Shown here: positions 8,495 through 15,903 of the stretch, piece after piece | How the letters are laid out: each line of letters opens with the position of its first letter | Position numbering within the stretch: the stretch's first letter is position 1 | Assembly: GCF_019511445.1 (NCBI RefSeq) | Contig: NZ_JAEUAN010000018.1 | Location: forward strand, 78,136-142,135 | DNA from: Aliirhizobium wenxiniae | Lineage (GTDB): Bacteria; Pseudomonadota; Alphaproteobacteria; Rhizobiales; Rhizobiaceae | Direction: 5' to 3' | DNA length: 64,000 nucleotides | Translations under genes and position numbers: made by a program | Notes under the pieces: model-generated | Databases searched by the model: none | Told to the model about the DNA's origin: nothing | What the model saw: the letters and a program-made list of their open reading frames with translations, nothing else

Positions 8495-9305
8495 TGCCTT
8501 CATTCCATAGTTCTACGAAATGATGGACAGGCCCATGACCGCTGCCGACTGACAGTTCGTTAGCGGCCGCGATCGCCTCTGCCAGATAGGTTTTCGCCGC
8601 CCTGACCGCCTCAACCACCGACTGACCTTTTGCCAATTCGGCAGCAATAGCGCTGGATAGGGTGCAGCCGGTTCCGTGCGTATTTTTTGTCCTGGTTCTC
8701 GACCCTTCGAACCAGGTCACTCCGCCAGCCTCAGCCAGCACATCCGGGCTGTCATCGCTCTCCAGATGCCCGCCCTTGATCAGCACGGCCCGCGGTCCAA
8801 GATGTAGCAGCCGCTTCGCCTGCGCTGCCATGTCTTCCCGCGTTTGCGCCTCTCGCTCGCCGAGCAGGGCTGCCGCTTCCGGCAGGTTGGGTGTAATCAC
8901 GGTTGCCAGCGGCAGAAGTCTCTCGATGATCGCCTGATTGGCATCCTTCGCCAGAAGCGGCGCTCCACCTTTTGCAACCATGACCGGATCAAGCACGATC
9001 GGAATTCCAGCCGCATAGGCTTCAAGCGAGGCGGCAACCGTCTCGGCAATCTGCGCATTGGCGATCATGCCGATCTTCACCGCATCGACCCTGACGTCTG
9101 AAAAGACAGCCTCGATCTCAGCGCGGACAAAATCAGGCGGCAGCGCATGGATGGCGGTGACGCCTTGCGTATTCTGCGCCGTCAACGCGGTCAGCGCCGC
9201 CATCCCATAGGTTCCGCGGGCGGAAAATGCCTTGAGGTCAGCCTGGATGCCGGCACCGCCGGACGGATCGGAACCTGCAATCGATAAAACATTGCGAATG
9301 GTCAT
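8481..9305 (-). CDS. thiD: Hydroxymethylpyrimidine/phosphomethylpyrimidine kinase
   Basis: Phosphorylates HMP and HMP-phosphate to HMP-diphosphate for thiamine synthesis and salvage. The sequence shows the ribokinase-like fold of ThiD: NVLSIAGSDPSGGAGIQADLK at the N-terminus, DPVMVAKGGAPLL, TPNLPEAAALLG, and the anion-hole/catalytic motif KNTHGTGCTLSSAIAA near residue 210. The ATG at 9305 overlaps the thiE stop (ATGA), so it is the last gene of a coupled thiMED operon. An upstream in-frame start exists but would sit inside thiE. Its 3' end overlaps the convergent moaA by 14 bases. Confidence 0.95.
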   Translation of the reverse strand: MTIRNVLSIAGSDPSGGAGIQADLKAFSARGTYGMAALTALTAQNTQGVTAIHALPPDFVRAEIEAVFSDVRVDAVKIGMIANAQIAETVAASLEAYAAGIPIVLDPVMVAKGGAPLLAKDANQAIIERLLPLATVITPNLPEAAALLGEREAQTREDMAAQAKRLLHLGPRAVLIKGGHLESDDSPDVLAEAGGVTWFEGSRTRTKNTHGTGCTLSSAIAAELAKGQSVVEAVRAAKTYLAEAIAAANELSVGSGHGPVHHFVELWNEGITRR

Positions 9306-9937
9306 TTGCCTATCCTTGCGATTTCTGCAGCAATAAGTCTGGTCGCTGCCTCCGGGTCCGGCTGTCCGCATATGGCGGAGACAACGGCGAGGCCTTTGGC
9401 TCCGGCCGAGAAAATTTCGCCTGCATGCCCTCCCTTGACCCCGCCGATCGCGACCGCAGGAACAGGTGCCAGCGCCACGATCCGCTTCAGGCCGTCGAAA
9501 CCGACAGGGGGCTTGTGGTCAGGCTTGGTTCCGGTGGCAAAGACCGGACCAATACCGACGTAATCAACCACGGCCGGATCGACACGTTTCGCCAGTTCCT
9601 CCGTTTCGACGGAAAGACCCAGGATCATTTGATCGCCGACACGCGCGCGCACCGAGACTGCCGCCATGTCGTCCTGCCCGACATGGATGCCGTCGGCACC
9701 GATCGCAAGCGCCGCATCCACGTCATCGTTGACGATCAGCGGCACGCCGGTTCCGGCAAGTGCCGCCTTCAGTTCCAGCCCCATCGCGATCATTTCGGCG
9801 GTCGTCGCCTGCTTGTCGCGCAATTGCACCATGGTCGCGCCGCCGCGTACCGCAAGACGTGCCGTCTCGATCATTCCAACCGCGCGGCAAAGATCAGGGT
9901 CGAGCACCAGATAGAGGGAAAGATCGAAACGCTTCAT
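9302..9937 (-). CDS. thiE: Thiamine phosphate synthase
   Basis: Joins HMP-diphosphate and thiazole phosphate to thiamine phosphate; cytoplasmic TIM barrel. The 211 residues include VQLRDKQATTAEM, LIVNDDVDAALAIGADGIHVGQDD (diphosphate and Mg binding), VGIGPVFATGTKPDHKPPVG and AIGGVKGGHAGEIFSAGAKGLAV, all family hallmarks. The start overlaps the thiM stop (ATGA) and the stop overlaps the thiD start. With ThiM and ThiD it forms a salvage set that turns exogenous thiazole and HMP into thiamine phosphate. Control is by the TPP riboswitch ahead of thiM. Confidence 0.95.
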   Translation of the reverse strand: MKRFDLSLYLVLDPDLCRAVGMIETARLAVRGGATMVQLRDKQATTAEMIAMGLELKAALAGTGVPLIVNDDVDAALAIGADGIHVGQDDMAAVSVRARVGDQMILGLSVETEELAKRVDPAVVDYVGIGPVFATGTKPDHKPPVGFDGLKRIVALAPVPAVAIGGVKGGHAGEIFSAGAKGLAVVSAICGQPDPEAATRLIAAEIARIGK

Positions 9938-10749
9938 GCCGACACCACCCTTGCGACAGCGTCCACCGCATCGGGCGTTACTTCGGCAAGCAGGTCGAGA
10001 AACCGTACGGCGAAGGATCCCGGAGCTTTTGTCTCCCGCCCGGCCAATTCGCCTGCCGCGGCAAACAGGGCGAGCGCGGCTACCGTCGCCTCGAGAGGCT
10101 TGCCCGGCACCGTGCCGACATAGGCACCGACAATGCAGGTCAGAGAACAGCCAAGCGCCGTCACTTTCGGCATCAGCGGTGAGCCGCCGAAAACATGGAC
10201 GGCGCGATCACCATCCGTGACGAAGTCCCGCTCGCCCGTCACCGCCACCACGCAGCCATGGCGAATGGCGAGCGTGCGGGCTGCCGCCTCGGCAGACGCG
10301 ACGCTATCACCTGAATCCACGCCCTGCCCCGCCGCCTGTTCTCCGGCAAGCGCGATGATTTCGGAAGCGTTGCCGCGGATCACCGTCGGCCTCAACGCCA
10401 GAAGCTCTGCCACGGCAGCGCGTCGATAGGTGGTCGCAAAATGCGCAACCGGATCGAGCACCCAGGGTTTTCCCGCCTCGCCCGCAGCCGTTGCCGCCTT
10501 CTTCATGCCATCGAGAAAGTCAGGCGAGATCGTGCCTATATTGACGGTCAGCGCCGCGGCGATAGTCGCGAATTCACCGGCTTCCTCCGGGCTATGAACC
10601 ATTGCTGGCGAAGCGCCTGCCGCCAGCATGACATTGGCTGCAATGTTCATTGCGACGAAATTGGTGATGTTCTGCACCAGCGGATTTTTCTGCCGCATCG
10701 CGGCCAGCAACGGGCCGGGTCTCAAGGATTGAACGGCATGGTCAGTCAT
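9934..10749 (-). CDS. thiM: Hydroxyethylthiazole kinase
   Basis: Phosphorylates 4-methyl-5-(2-hydroxyethyl)thiazole for thiamine salvage. The 271-residue product begins with NPLVQNITNFVAMNIAANVM and ASPAMVHSPEEAGEF, the classic ThiM start, and carries PWVLDPVAHFATTYR, TVIRGNASEIIALAG and the ALGCSLTCIVGAYVG glycine-rich catalytic region near residue 200. The ATG at 10749 follows GGAGGCGCAG, a perfect ribosome binding site. A longer frame continues upstream to 10899, but that part is the TPP riboswitch and is not translated as protein. First gene of thiMED. Confidence 0.96.
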   Translation of the reverse strand: MTDHAVQSLRPGPLLAAMRQKNPLVQNITNFVAMNIAANVMLAAGASPAMVHSPEEAGEFATIAAALTVNIGTISPDFLDGMKKAATAAGEAGKPWVLDPVAHFATTYRRAAVAELLALRPTVIRGNASEIIALAGEQAAGQGVDSGDSVASAEAAARTLAIRHGCVVAVTGERDFVTDGDRAVHVFGGSPLMPKVTALGCSLTCIVGAYVGTVPGKPLEATVAALALFAAAGELAGRETKAPGSFAVRFLDLLAEVTPDAVDAVARVVSA

Positions 10750-10754
10750 CTGCG

Positions 10755-10776
10755 CCTCCTTTTTCAACGGAGGAGG
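10755..10776 (-). promoter_or_regulatory. SD-sequestering hairpin, likely riboswitch expression platform
   Basis: In the thiM leader CCTCCT (10776-10771) can pair with the ribosome binding site AGGAGG (10760-10755) across a 10-base loop. This can hide the thiM ribosome binding site, suggesting control at translation when TPP is bound. The pairing is seen; the switching is inferred. Confidence 0.65.
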
Positions 10777-10812
10777 ACGTGGGGATACGACGTGAAAGAC
10801 GAAGACCCGAAC

Positions 10813-10884
10813 GACTCCCTCCGCCAGCATGATCTGGTTCAGGTTCAAAGGGTGCTTCTCAGCCCGGCTTTCGCCGGACGCCCC
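10813..10884 (-). ncRNA. TPP riboswitch (THI element) of thiMED
   Basis: On the minus strand the leader holds the hallmark conserved blocks of the TPP aptamer: a GGGGCGTCC start, the GCTGAGA core, ACCCTTTGAACCTGAACCAG, and the closing GGAGGGA. The order and spacing match the known aptamer. The element ends about 60 bases before the thiM ATG, with an SD-masking hairpin in between. It represses thiamine salvage genes when thiamine diphosphate is plentiful. Confidence 0.95.
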
Positions 10885-10966
10885 TGTCATGACCAACAAC
10901 TATAGGATGACGCGCACAGGTTCCAGCACTTTTGCGGAACACAGTCCAGTCACAGCCATCTTCGAC

Positions 10967-10997
10967 AAAAAAAACGCCCTCGTCTCCAAGGGCGGTT
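10967..10997 (-). terminator. Intrinsic terminator of the chemoreceptor gene
   Basis: Read on the minus strand: CGCCCT, 8-base loop, AGGGCG, then eight T. It lies about 40 bases past the stop of the chemoreceptor at 11036 and before the thi riboswitch. Confidence 0.85.
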
Positions 10998-11035
10998 TTA
11001 GGGGTTTACAGGAAATTCCGGCTCACGCCCGCCTG

Positions 11036-13585
11036 TCAGGCAGCGTCGCTACGATAACCGCGAAGTTGCGGCTCCTCGTAATGCTGCTCGCTCTCGCTCG
11101 TTCTGAAACGGCCGATCTTCTGCGTCAGATCCTCGACCCGATGGCGCAGGCCACGGATCTCGGCATTGTTCTCCTCGACCATGGCGGCATTCTGCTGGGT
11201 GATCAGTTCCACATCGTTGACGGCCTGGGTCACCTGCGTGATGCCGGTCGACTGTTCGGCCGCAGCGGAGGAAATCTGCGCCACCAGCTTGCGCACGTCG
11301 GTGACGTGGGCAATGATTTTCGACAGCGCATCGCCGGTTTCCTCGACCAGTTGCACGCCGCTTTCCACCTGCATCGCACTTGCGGAAATCAACTGCTTGA
11401 TCTCGCGGGCGGCACCGGCGCAACGCTGGGCAAGTTCGCGAACCTCCTGGGCAACTACCGCAAAGCCGCGACCTGCCTCCCCGGCACGCGCAGCCTCGAC
11501 ACCGGCATTCAGCGCCAGAAGGTTGGTCTGGAAAGCGATTTCATCGATCACGCCGATAATGGTCGCGATCTTGTCGGAGGAACGGCTGATCTCGCCCATC
11601 GCATTGACGGCACGCGAGACGACCTCGCCGGAACGGACTGCAAATTCCTCCGTCTCGTTGACCGAACGGGATGTCTGCTGTGCGTTTGCGGCCGTGCTGC
11701 GCACGACTTCGCTCAGGTGACGCAGAGCCCGCGAGCTCTCCTCCAGTGCTGCCGCCTGCTGTTCGGTGCGCCGTGCCAGATCGTCCGCAGAAGCGGACAG
11801 ATTGGCGGTACCACCATTGATCTCCTGTGCGGCATAACCGACCTCGGAGAGTGTCGCGCGAAGCGCATCGACGGCCTGATTGTAAGTTCTCGCCATCATG
11901 ACGAAATCGGCGGGCAGATTTTCATCCATACCCGTCGCCAGATCGCCCTCGGCCAGATTACCCAGGACCCCGGACAAGGCGGTCAGCGCGTGCTGCTGTT
12001 CCGCTGCGACGCGGGCACGTTCGCTGGCGCGCTGTTCGGACTCGGCCGTGGAGAGTTCGCGCGCGGCTGCGGCTTCGTGTTCCAGACGGATATTTTCCCT
12101 TGCAGCATCACGGAACACGGTGACGGAGCGCACCATATCGCCGATCTCGTCGCCACGCTCACGACCTTCGATCGCGACCTCCAGATCGCCATCGGCAAGA
12201 CGCTTCATCACCTCAGTCACGCGGCGCAGCGGCCCGCGCAGGGTTTCCACCAGCATAAGGCCACCGGCAATTGCCAGAATGGTTCCGACGACCATGGCGA
12301 TGACCGAGAGGTTTGCCGACCTTTCGCTATCTTCCTTGCCGACTTCCTGGGCCTGGGCGACGAAATTCTTCAAACCGGCCATGGCGGCGGTCAGCGTCGT
12401 GGACGCCGCAGTCCTCTTGTTCTGCCAGTCATCGGCGATCTCGATCAATTTCGCCGATCCGCCATCAAGTGATGTCAGAAGCGGATCCATTTTCACGCCG
12501 AAACCCGCCATGGTGAAATTGGTCTTTGCAAGTTCGGAAACACGCATTGAGACGGTGCGCAAACCCGCAGTGGATTCCAGCAATGGCGTTTGTGCAGCCT
12601 TGCTCATGGCTCCACCCATGCGCTCGACAAGAAGCTTCAACTCATCGATTCGTCCCAATGCGCTCTCGGTCTGAGCCAACAGTTCACGCTGGGCTGCAAC
12701 ATCGCCTTCAAGACCGACGAACCGCTCGGCGGCAGTTACCGCCCTACTGCTCGTCAGTTCATTCAGGTCTCGCTGAATCGGCAGGAGAGCGCTCACAGCA
12801 AGCCGCACAGCCTGCGCCTTGTCCGCCATCGGAGCGTCATTCTCAAGTACCGCAGCCAGATTGGCCGTGGCTGTGCGGGCAGGGTCAAACGCCTTCGCGA
12901 TCTTTTCGGAAACGAGGGCACTGACCTTGCCGAACTCTTCCTGCAACGGAGGGAGATAAAGCTTGGCCGTATCTAGTGCCGCATCATCGCTTTCAGCGCG
13001 GCGCATGGCGTCTCTGAGGCCCGAGATCCTGTCGGAAATGGCATTATAGGCATAGGCTTCGAACAGCATGCCCTTGGCAAATCGTTCCTTGCCGTCGCTC
13101 TGCTTTCGCAGGTTGCCCATCTGTGCCGCCACCTGGGTGCCAAGTGTGTCGATCTCCGCTATCGTGGCAGCCATCTGAGCCTCCGTTTCGTCCCGGAGCA
13201 GCTTGACCGACCACAACGCATCGACATGGCCGCGCATTGCCGAAGCAAGACCGATAACAGGCGTAACGCGCTCGCGATCATTCTCGTTGGCGAGAAGGCC
13301 TTCCAGCAAGGAAACGCCTTTTTCCTGCGCGTCTATATCTGCCTTCAACGCCGATAGCGTCTTTTCGTCAGGCGCGGCAGAAAAGTCCTGCAGGCTGGCC
13401 TGAAGGCGCTCGAAGTCGCCTATATTCTCAATCGTGGCCCGAGTGACGGTCATATGACCGTTCAACGTGTTGGCCGTGTAATACCCGGCAAGCCCCACGC
13501 CGGCGATCAGGAACACCAAAGGGATAACAAACAGAAGAACCTTGGTGACGATTTTACGGCTCTGCAAAAGTCGATCAATAAACAA
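11036..13585 (-). CDS. Methyl-accepting chemotaxis protein with long helical sensor domain
   Basis: Inner-membrane chemoreceptor of about 849 residues that passes ligand signals to CheA/CheW. One TM segment near the N-terminus (VLLFVIPLVFLIAGVGLAGYY) and a second around residue 430 (LSVIAMVVGTILAIAGGLML) bracket an unusually long, roughly 380-residue helical periplasmic domain; its ligand is unknown. A HAMP domain follows, a second HAMP-like segment (LGNLAEGDLATGM) around 540, then the signalling domain with the conserved tip EIAFQTNLLALNAGVEAARA and GRGFAVVAQEVRELAQR. No C-terminal NWETF-type CheR tether is seen. Start uncertain: TTG at 13585 with GGGGGA upstream, or TTG at 13600. The gene stands alone with its own terminator. 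Confidence 0.88.
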   Translation of the reverse strand: MFIDRLLQSRKIVTKVLLFVIPLVFLIAGVGLAGYYTANTLNGHMTVTRATIENIGDFERLQASLQDFSAAPDEKTLSALKADIDAQEKGVSLLEGLLANENDRERVTPVIGLASAMRGHVDALWSVKLLRDETEAQMAATIAEIDTLGTQVAAQMGNLRKQSDGKERFAKGMLFEAYAYNAISDRISGLRDAMRRAESDDAALDTAKLYLPPLQEEFGKVSALVSEKIAKAFDPARTATANLAAVLENDAPMADKAQAVRLAVSALLPIQRDLNELTSSRAVTAAERFVGLEGDVAAQRELLAQTESALGRIDELKLLVERMGGAMSKAAQTPLLESTAGLRTVSMRVSELAKTNFTMAGFGVKMDPLLTSLDGGSAKLIEIADDWQNKRTAASTTLTAAMAGLKNFVAQAQEVGKEDSERSANLSVIAMVVGTILAIAGGLMLVETLRGPLRRVTEVMKRLADGDLEVAIEGRERGDEIGDMVRSVTVFRDAARENIRLEHEAAAARELSTAESEQRASERARVAAEQQHALTALSGVLGNLAEGDLATGMDENLPADFVMMARTYNQAVDALRATLSEVGYAAQEINGGTANLSASADDLARRTEQQAAALEESSRALRHLSEVVRSTAANAQQTSRSVNETEEFAVRSGEVVSRAVNAMGEISRSSDKIATIIGVIDEIAFQTNLLALNAGVEAARAGEAGRGFAVVAQEVRELAQRCAGAAREIKQLISASAMQVESGVQLVEETGDALSKIIAHVTDVRKLVAQISSAAAEQSTGITQVTQAVNDVELITQQNAAMVEENNAEIRGLRHRVEDLTQKIGRFRTSESEQHYEEPQLRGYRSDAA

Positions 13586-13811
13586 TTTTTCCCCCGTCAA
13601 TTAGCTCGGCTGAAGGCACGCCTTACATGCGTGCGCAACGAAGCGATTCCGGCATCATGCGGGAACATTCACAAACCATGTCCACTTTCGGTTGAACAAC
13701 CGTTAATGGCGCTTGGCGACATTTTCGCGCGCACGACATGAGACGGAAAATCGCTGGCAGCGGGCATGTCGATCCCTTAAAACACCGGGCAGCACGGGCG
13801 GGGGAATCATC

Positions 13812-14720
13812 ATGGCATTGTCGGACAACACGCGGGGAGCGCTTTTGATGGCGACCGCGATGGCCGTGTTTTCCTGCAATGATGCGATGGTCAAGGCTCT
13901 GACCCACGAGCTCAGCATTCCGCAAATCATGGCTGTACGCGGCGTATTGACGACCGCACTCGTCTTCGCGGTCTCGATTTTGCTCGGGGCGCGGCTTTCG
14001 TTTCGCACCTTCACCCATCCGCTCGTGCTTCTGCGAACCGCGTTCGAACTCGGCGCGACACTCTGCTTTTTCAACGCCCTTGCCAGAATTGACTTCGCTT
14101 CTGCCGCATCGATCATGCAGTCGCTGCCGCTTGCCGTCACACTAGGTGCGGCTCTCCTTTTCGGCGAACCAGTTGGCTGGAGGCGCTGGAGCGCCATCAT
14201 CGTCGGTTTTCTGGGAGTGCTGCTGATCATCCAGCCGGGACCGGAAGGCTTTTCCTCGGATGCGCTGTTCCCGCTGGCCGCGGTCTTCTTCACCGCGTCG
14301 CGCGATCTCGTCACTCGCCGGATTGCACGGGAAATTCCGAGCATTCATGTGACCCTGTTCACCTCTCTCATCATCACGGCCGCCGGTTTTGCCCTCATTG
14401 TCCCGACAGGCGGCTGGCATCCGATTTCGGACTTTAACTGGCTGCTGCTGGTTTTGACCGCGATTGCCGTTTTCTGTGGCTACCAGACCATCATTCTTTC
14501 GATGCGCGGCGGAGAGATCTCCTTCGTCGCTCCATTCCGCTATACCAGCCTGATCTGGGCGCTCGTCATCGGCGTGCTGATTTTCGGCGAGCGTCCCGGG
14601 ATGACCGTTCTCATCGGCGCCGCCATCGTCATCTGCTCCGGCCTCTATACCTTCTACCGGGAGAGCCGCCGCGCCATCGATACGGCTAAGACGGCTGCAG
14701 CACCTCCGGCGAGCGGCTGA
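13812..14720 (+). CDS. EamA/DMT-family permease
   Basis: Inner-membrane transporter of the drug/metabolite superfamily with two five-TM EamA repeats in 302 residues. The first repeat starts at GALLMATAMAVFSCNDAMVKAL and ends near GFLGVLLIIQPG; the second starts at LFPLAAVFFTASRDLVTRRI and ends with VLIGAAIVICSGLYTFYRE. The ATG at 13812 follows GGGGGA; an earlier in-frame ATG at 13713 lacks support. The substrate cannot be predicted. The stop lies 2 bases before mobA, so the three genes EamA-mobA-mobB likely share a transcript, though a functional link to molybdenum is not shown. Confidence 0.88.
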   Translation: MALSDNTRGALLMATAMAVFSCNDAMVKALTHELSIPQIMAVRGVLTTALVFAVSILLGARLSFRTFTHPLVLLRTAFELGATLCFFNALARIDFASAASIMQSLPLAVTLGAALLFGEPVGWRRWSAIIVGFLGVLLIIQPGPEGFSSDALFPLAAVFFTASRDLVTRRIAREIPSIHVTLFTSLIITAAGFALIVPTGGWHPISDFNWLLLVLTAIAVFCGYQTIILSMRGGEISFVAPFRYTSLIWALVIGVLIFGERPGMTVLIGAAIVICSGLYTFYRESRRAIDTAKTAAAPPASG

Positions 14721-14722
14721 CG

Positions 14723-15337
14723 ATGCGCCCGCCCGGTCTCATCCTTGCCGGCGGCCGATCGAGCCGCATGGGAGAAAACAAGGCGCAGCTTCAACTTGGC
14801 CGGGACAGTATTCTAGGCCATGTCGTGCGCAGGCTCGGCCCGCAGGTCTCGGAACTCGCCATCAATGCCGCCGATCCAGTTCCCGGGCTTGATACCTATA
14901 CTCATGTCTCAGACAGCCTTGACGGACAACTCGGGCCGCTTGCGGGCATTCTCACCGGCATGCGCCATTATTCCGCCCATCAACCCGAGGCTTCGCATTT
15001 CGCCAGCGCTCCCTGCGATAGCCCCTTCCTGCCGCCGGACCTCGTATCGCGACTGACTGCTGCCTGCAGCACTGCAGAAACGATCGTCATCGCCACGTCA
15101 CTGGAGCGCCGTCACCCGGTTTTCGGTCTCTGGCCGGTCGCTCTTGCCGAGGGTCTGGAACGCTGGCTGCTCAAAGGCGACAATCGCCGCATCGGTGCAT
15201 TTCTCGACCATCACCATTTGGTGACTGTGGATTTCCAGCCTCTCCAGACGCGCTACGGCTCACTTGATCCCTTCTTCAACATAAACACACCCGAAGAGCT
15301 TGCCCATGCGAGCACCTTCGCGGAGATCCTTGCATGA
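14723..15337 (+). CDS. mobA: Molybdenum cofactor guanylyltransferase
   Basis: Transfers GMP from GTP to molybdopterin cofactor to give the MGD form used by DMSO-reductase-family enzymes. The 204 residues begin with GLILAGGRSSRMGENKAQL, the nucleotide-binding LAGGxSxRMGxxKA motif. GQLGPLAGILTGM and APCDSPFLPPDLV (Mg-binding Asp) follow. Length is normal. The gene starts 2 bases after the upstream permease and overlaps mobB by 4 bases, so all three are probably cotranscribed. Confidence 0.95.
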   Translation: MRPPGLILAGGRSSRMGENKAQLQLGRDSILGHVVRRLGPQVSELAINAADPVPGLDTYTHVSDSLDGQLGPLAGILTGMRHYSAHQPEASHFASAPCDSPFLPPDLVSRLTAACSTAETIVIATSLERRHPVFGLWPVALAEGLERWLLKGDNRRIGAFLDHHHLVTVDFQPLQTRYGSLDPFFNINTPEELAHASTFAEILA

Positions 15338-15849
15338 ATACTACACCCGCCTTCGGCATTTCCGGATGGAAGAATTCCGGAAAGACAGGACTGACCGTTC
15401 GGCTGGTCGAAGAACTGACGGCCCGCGGTTACCGCATCTCCACCATCAAGCACGCCCATCATGACTTCGACATCGACAAGCCCGGTGCGGACTCCTTCCG
15501 TCACCGCGAGGCCGGTGCCGGTGAAGTGGCGATCGTCTCGGGCGCGCGGTTCGCGATCATGCATGAATTGAGAGGCGCAGATGAACCGAGACTTGACGAG
15601 ATCCTTGAGCGGCTGGCCCCTTGCGATCTGGTTCTGGTCGAAGGTTACAAGCGGGAAGCCATCCCGAAGATAGAGCTGCGCCGACTGGAATCGAAATGCC
15701 GCGAACCTCTGGCTCCGAACGATCCCCATATCGTCGCCATCGCGGCAGATCATCCGATCGAAGAGCAGGCATTACCCGTATTCGACCTTGACGACACCGT
15801 ATCGATCGCCGACTTCGTCATCCGCGCAACCGGCCTTCCCAGACGCTAA
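15334..15849 (+). CDS. mobB: Molybdopterin-guanine dinucleotide biosynthesis adaptor
   Basis: GTP-binding partner of MobA. The 171 residues start with FGISGWKNSGKTGLTVRL, where GWKNSGKT is the Walker A loop, followed by STIKHAHHDFDIDKPGADSFRHREAGA, a MobB hallmark. LAPCDLVLVEGYKREAIPKIEL gives the Walker B region and the conserved EGYK motif. The start overlaps the mobA stop (ATGA), which indicates coupled translation. Confidence 0.95.
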   Translation: MNTTPAFGISGWKNSGKTGLTVRLVEELTARGYRISTIKHAHHDFDIDKPGADSFRHREAGAGEVAIVSGARFAIMHELRGADEPRLDEILERLAPCDLVLVEGYKREAIPKIELRRLESKCREPLAPNDPHIVAIAADHPIEEQALPVFDLDDTVSIADFVIRATGLPRR

Positions 15850-15877
15850 AAGCCGCCGACCTTGATGGCCGACGGCT
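15850..15877. terminator. Imperfect stem-loop between convergent mobB and OmpA-family genes
   Basis: AAGCCGCCGACC faces GGCCGACGGCTT across a 4-base loop, with two mismatches. It follows the mobB stop at once and precedes the end of the opposite-strand OmpA-family gene by about 25 bases. The T tract is poor (TTCCATTCTT), so function as terminator is moderately likely only. Confidence 0.45.
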
Positions 15878-15903
15878 TCCATTCTTGTAGGTCGCAGTGA
15901 TGT

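Noticed and set aside
10750..10899. N-terminal extension of ThiM
   Set aside because: The extra 50 codons are the TPP riboswitch aptamer and leader; the ATG at 10749 has a perfect ribosome binding site.
10829..12472. 547-codon plus-strand frame through the thi riboswitch and the chemoreceptor
   Set aside because: It crosses an RNA element and a terminator and is antisense to a clear chemoreceptor gene.
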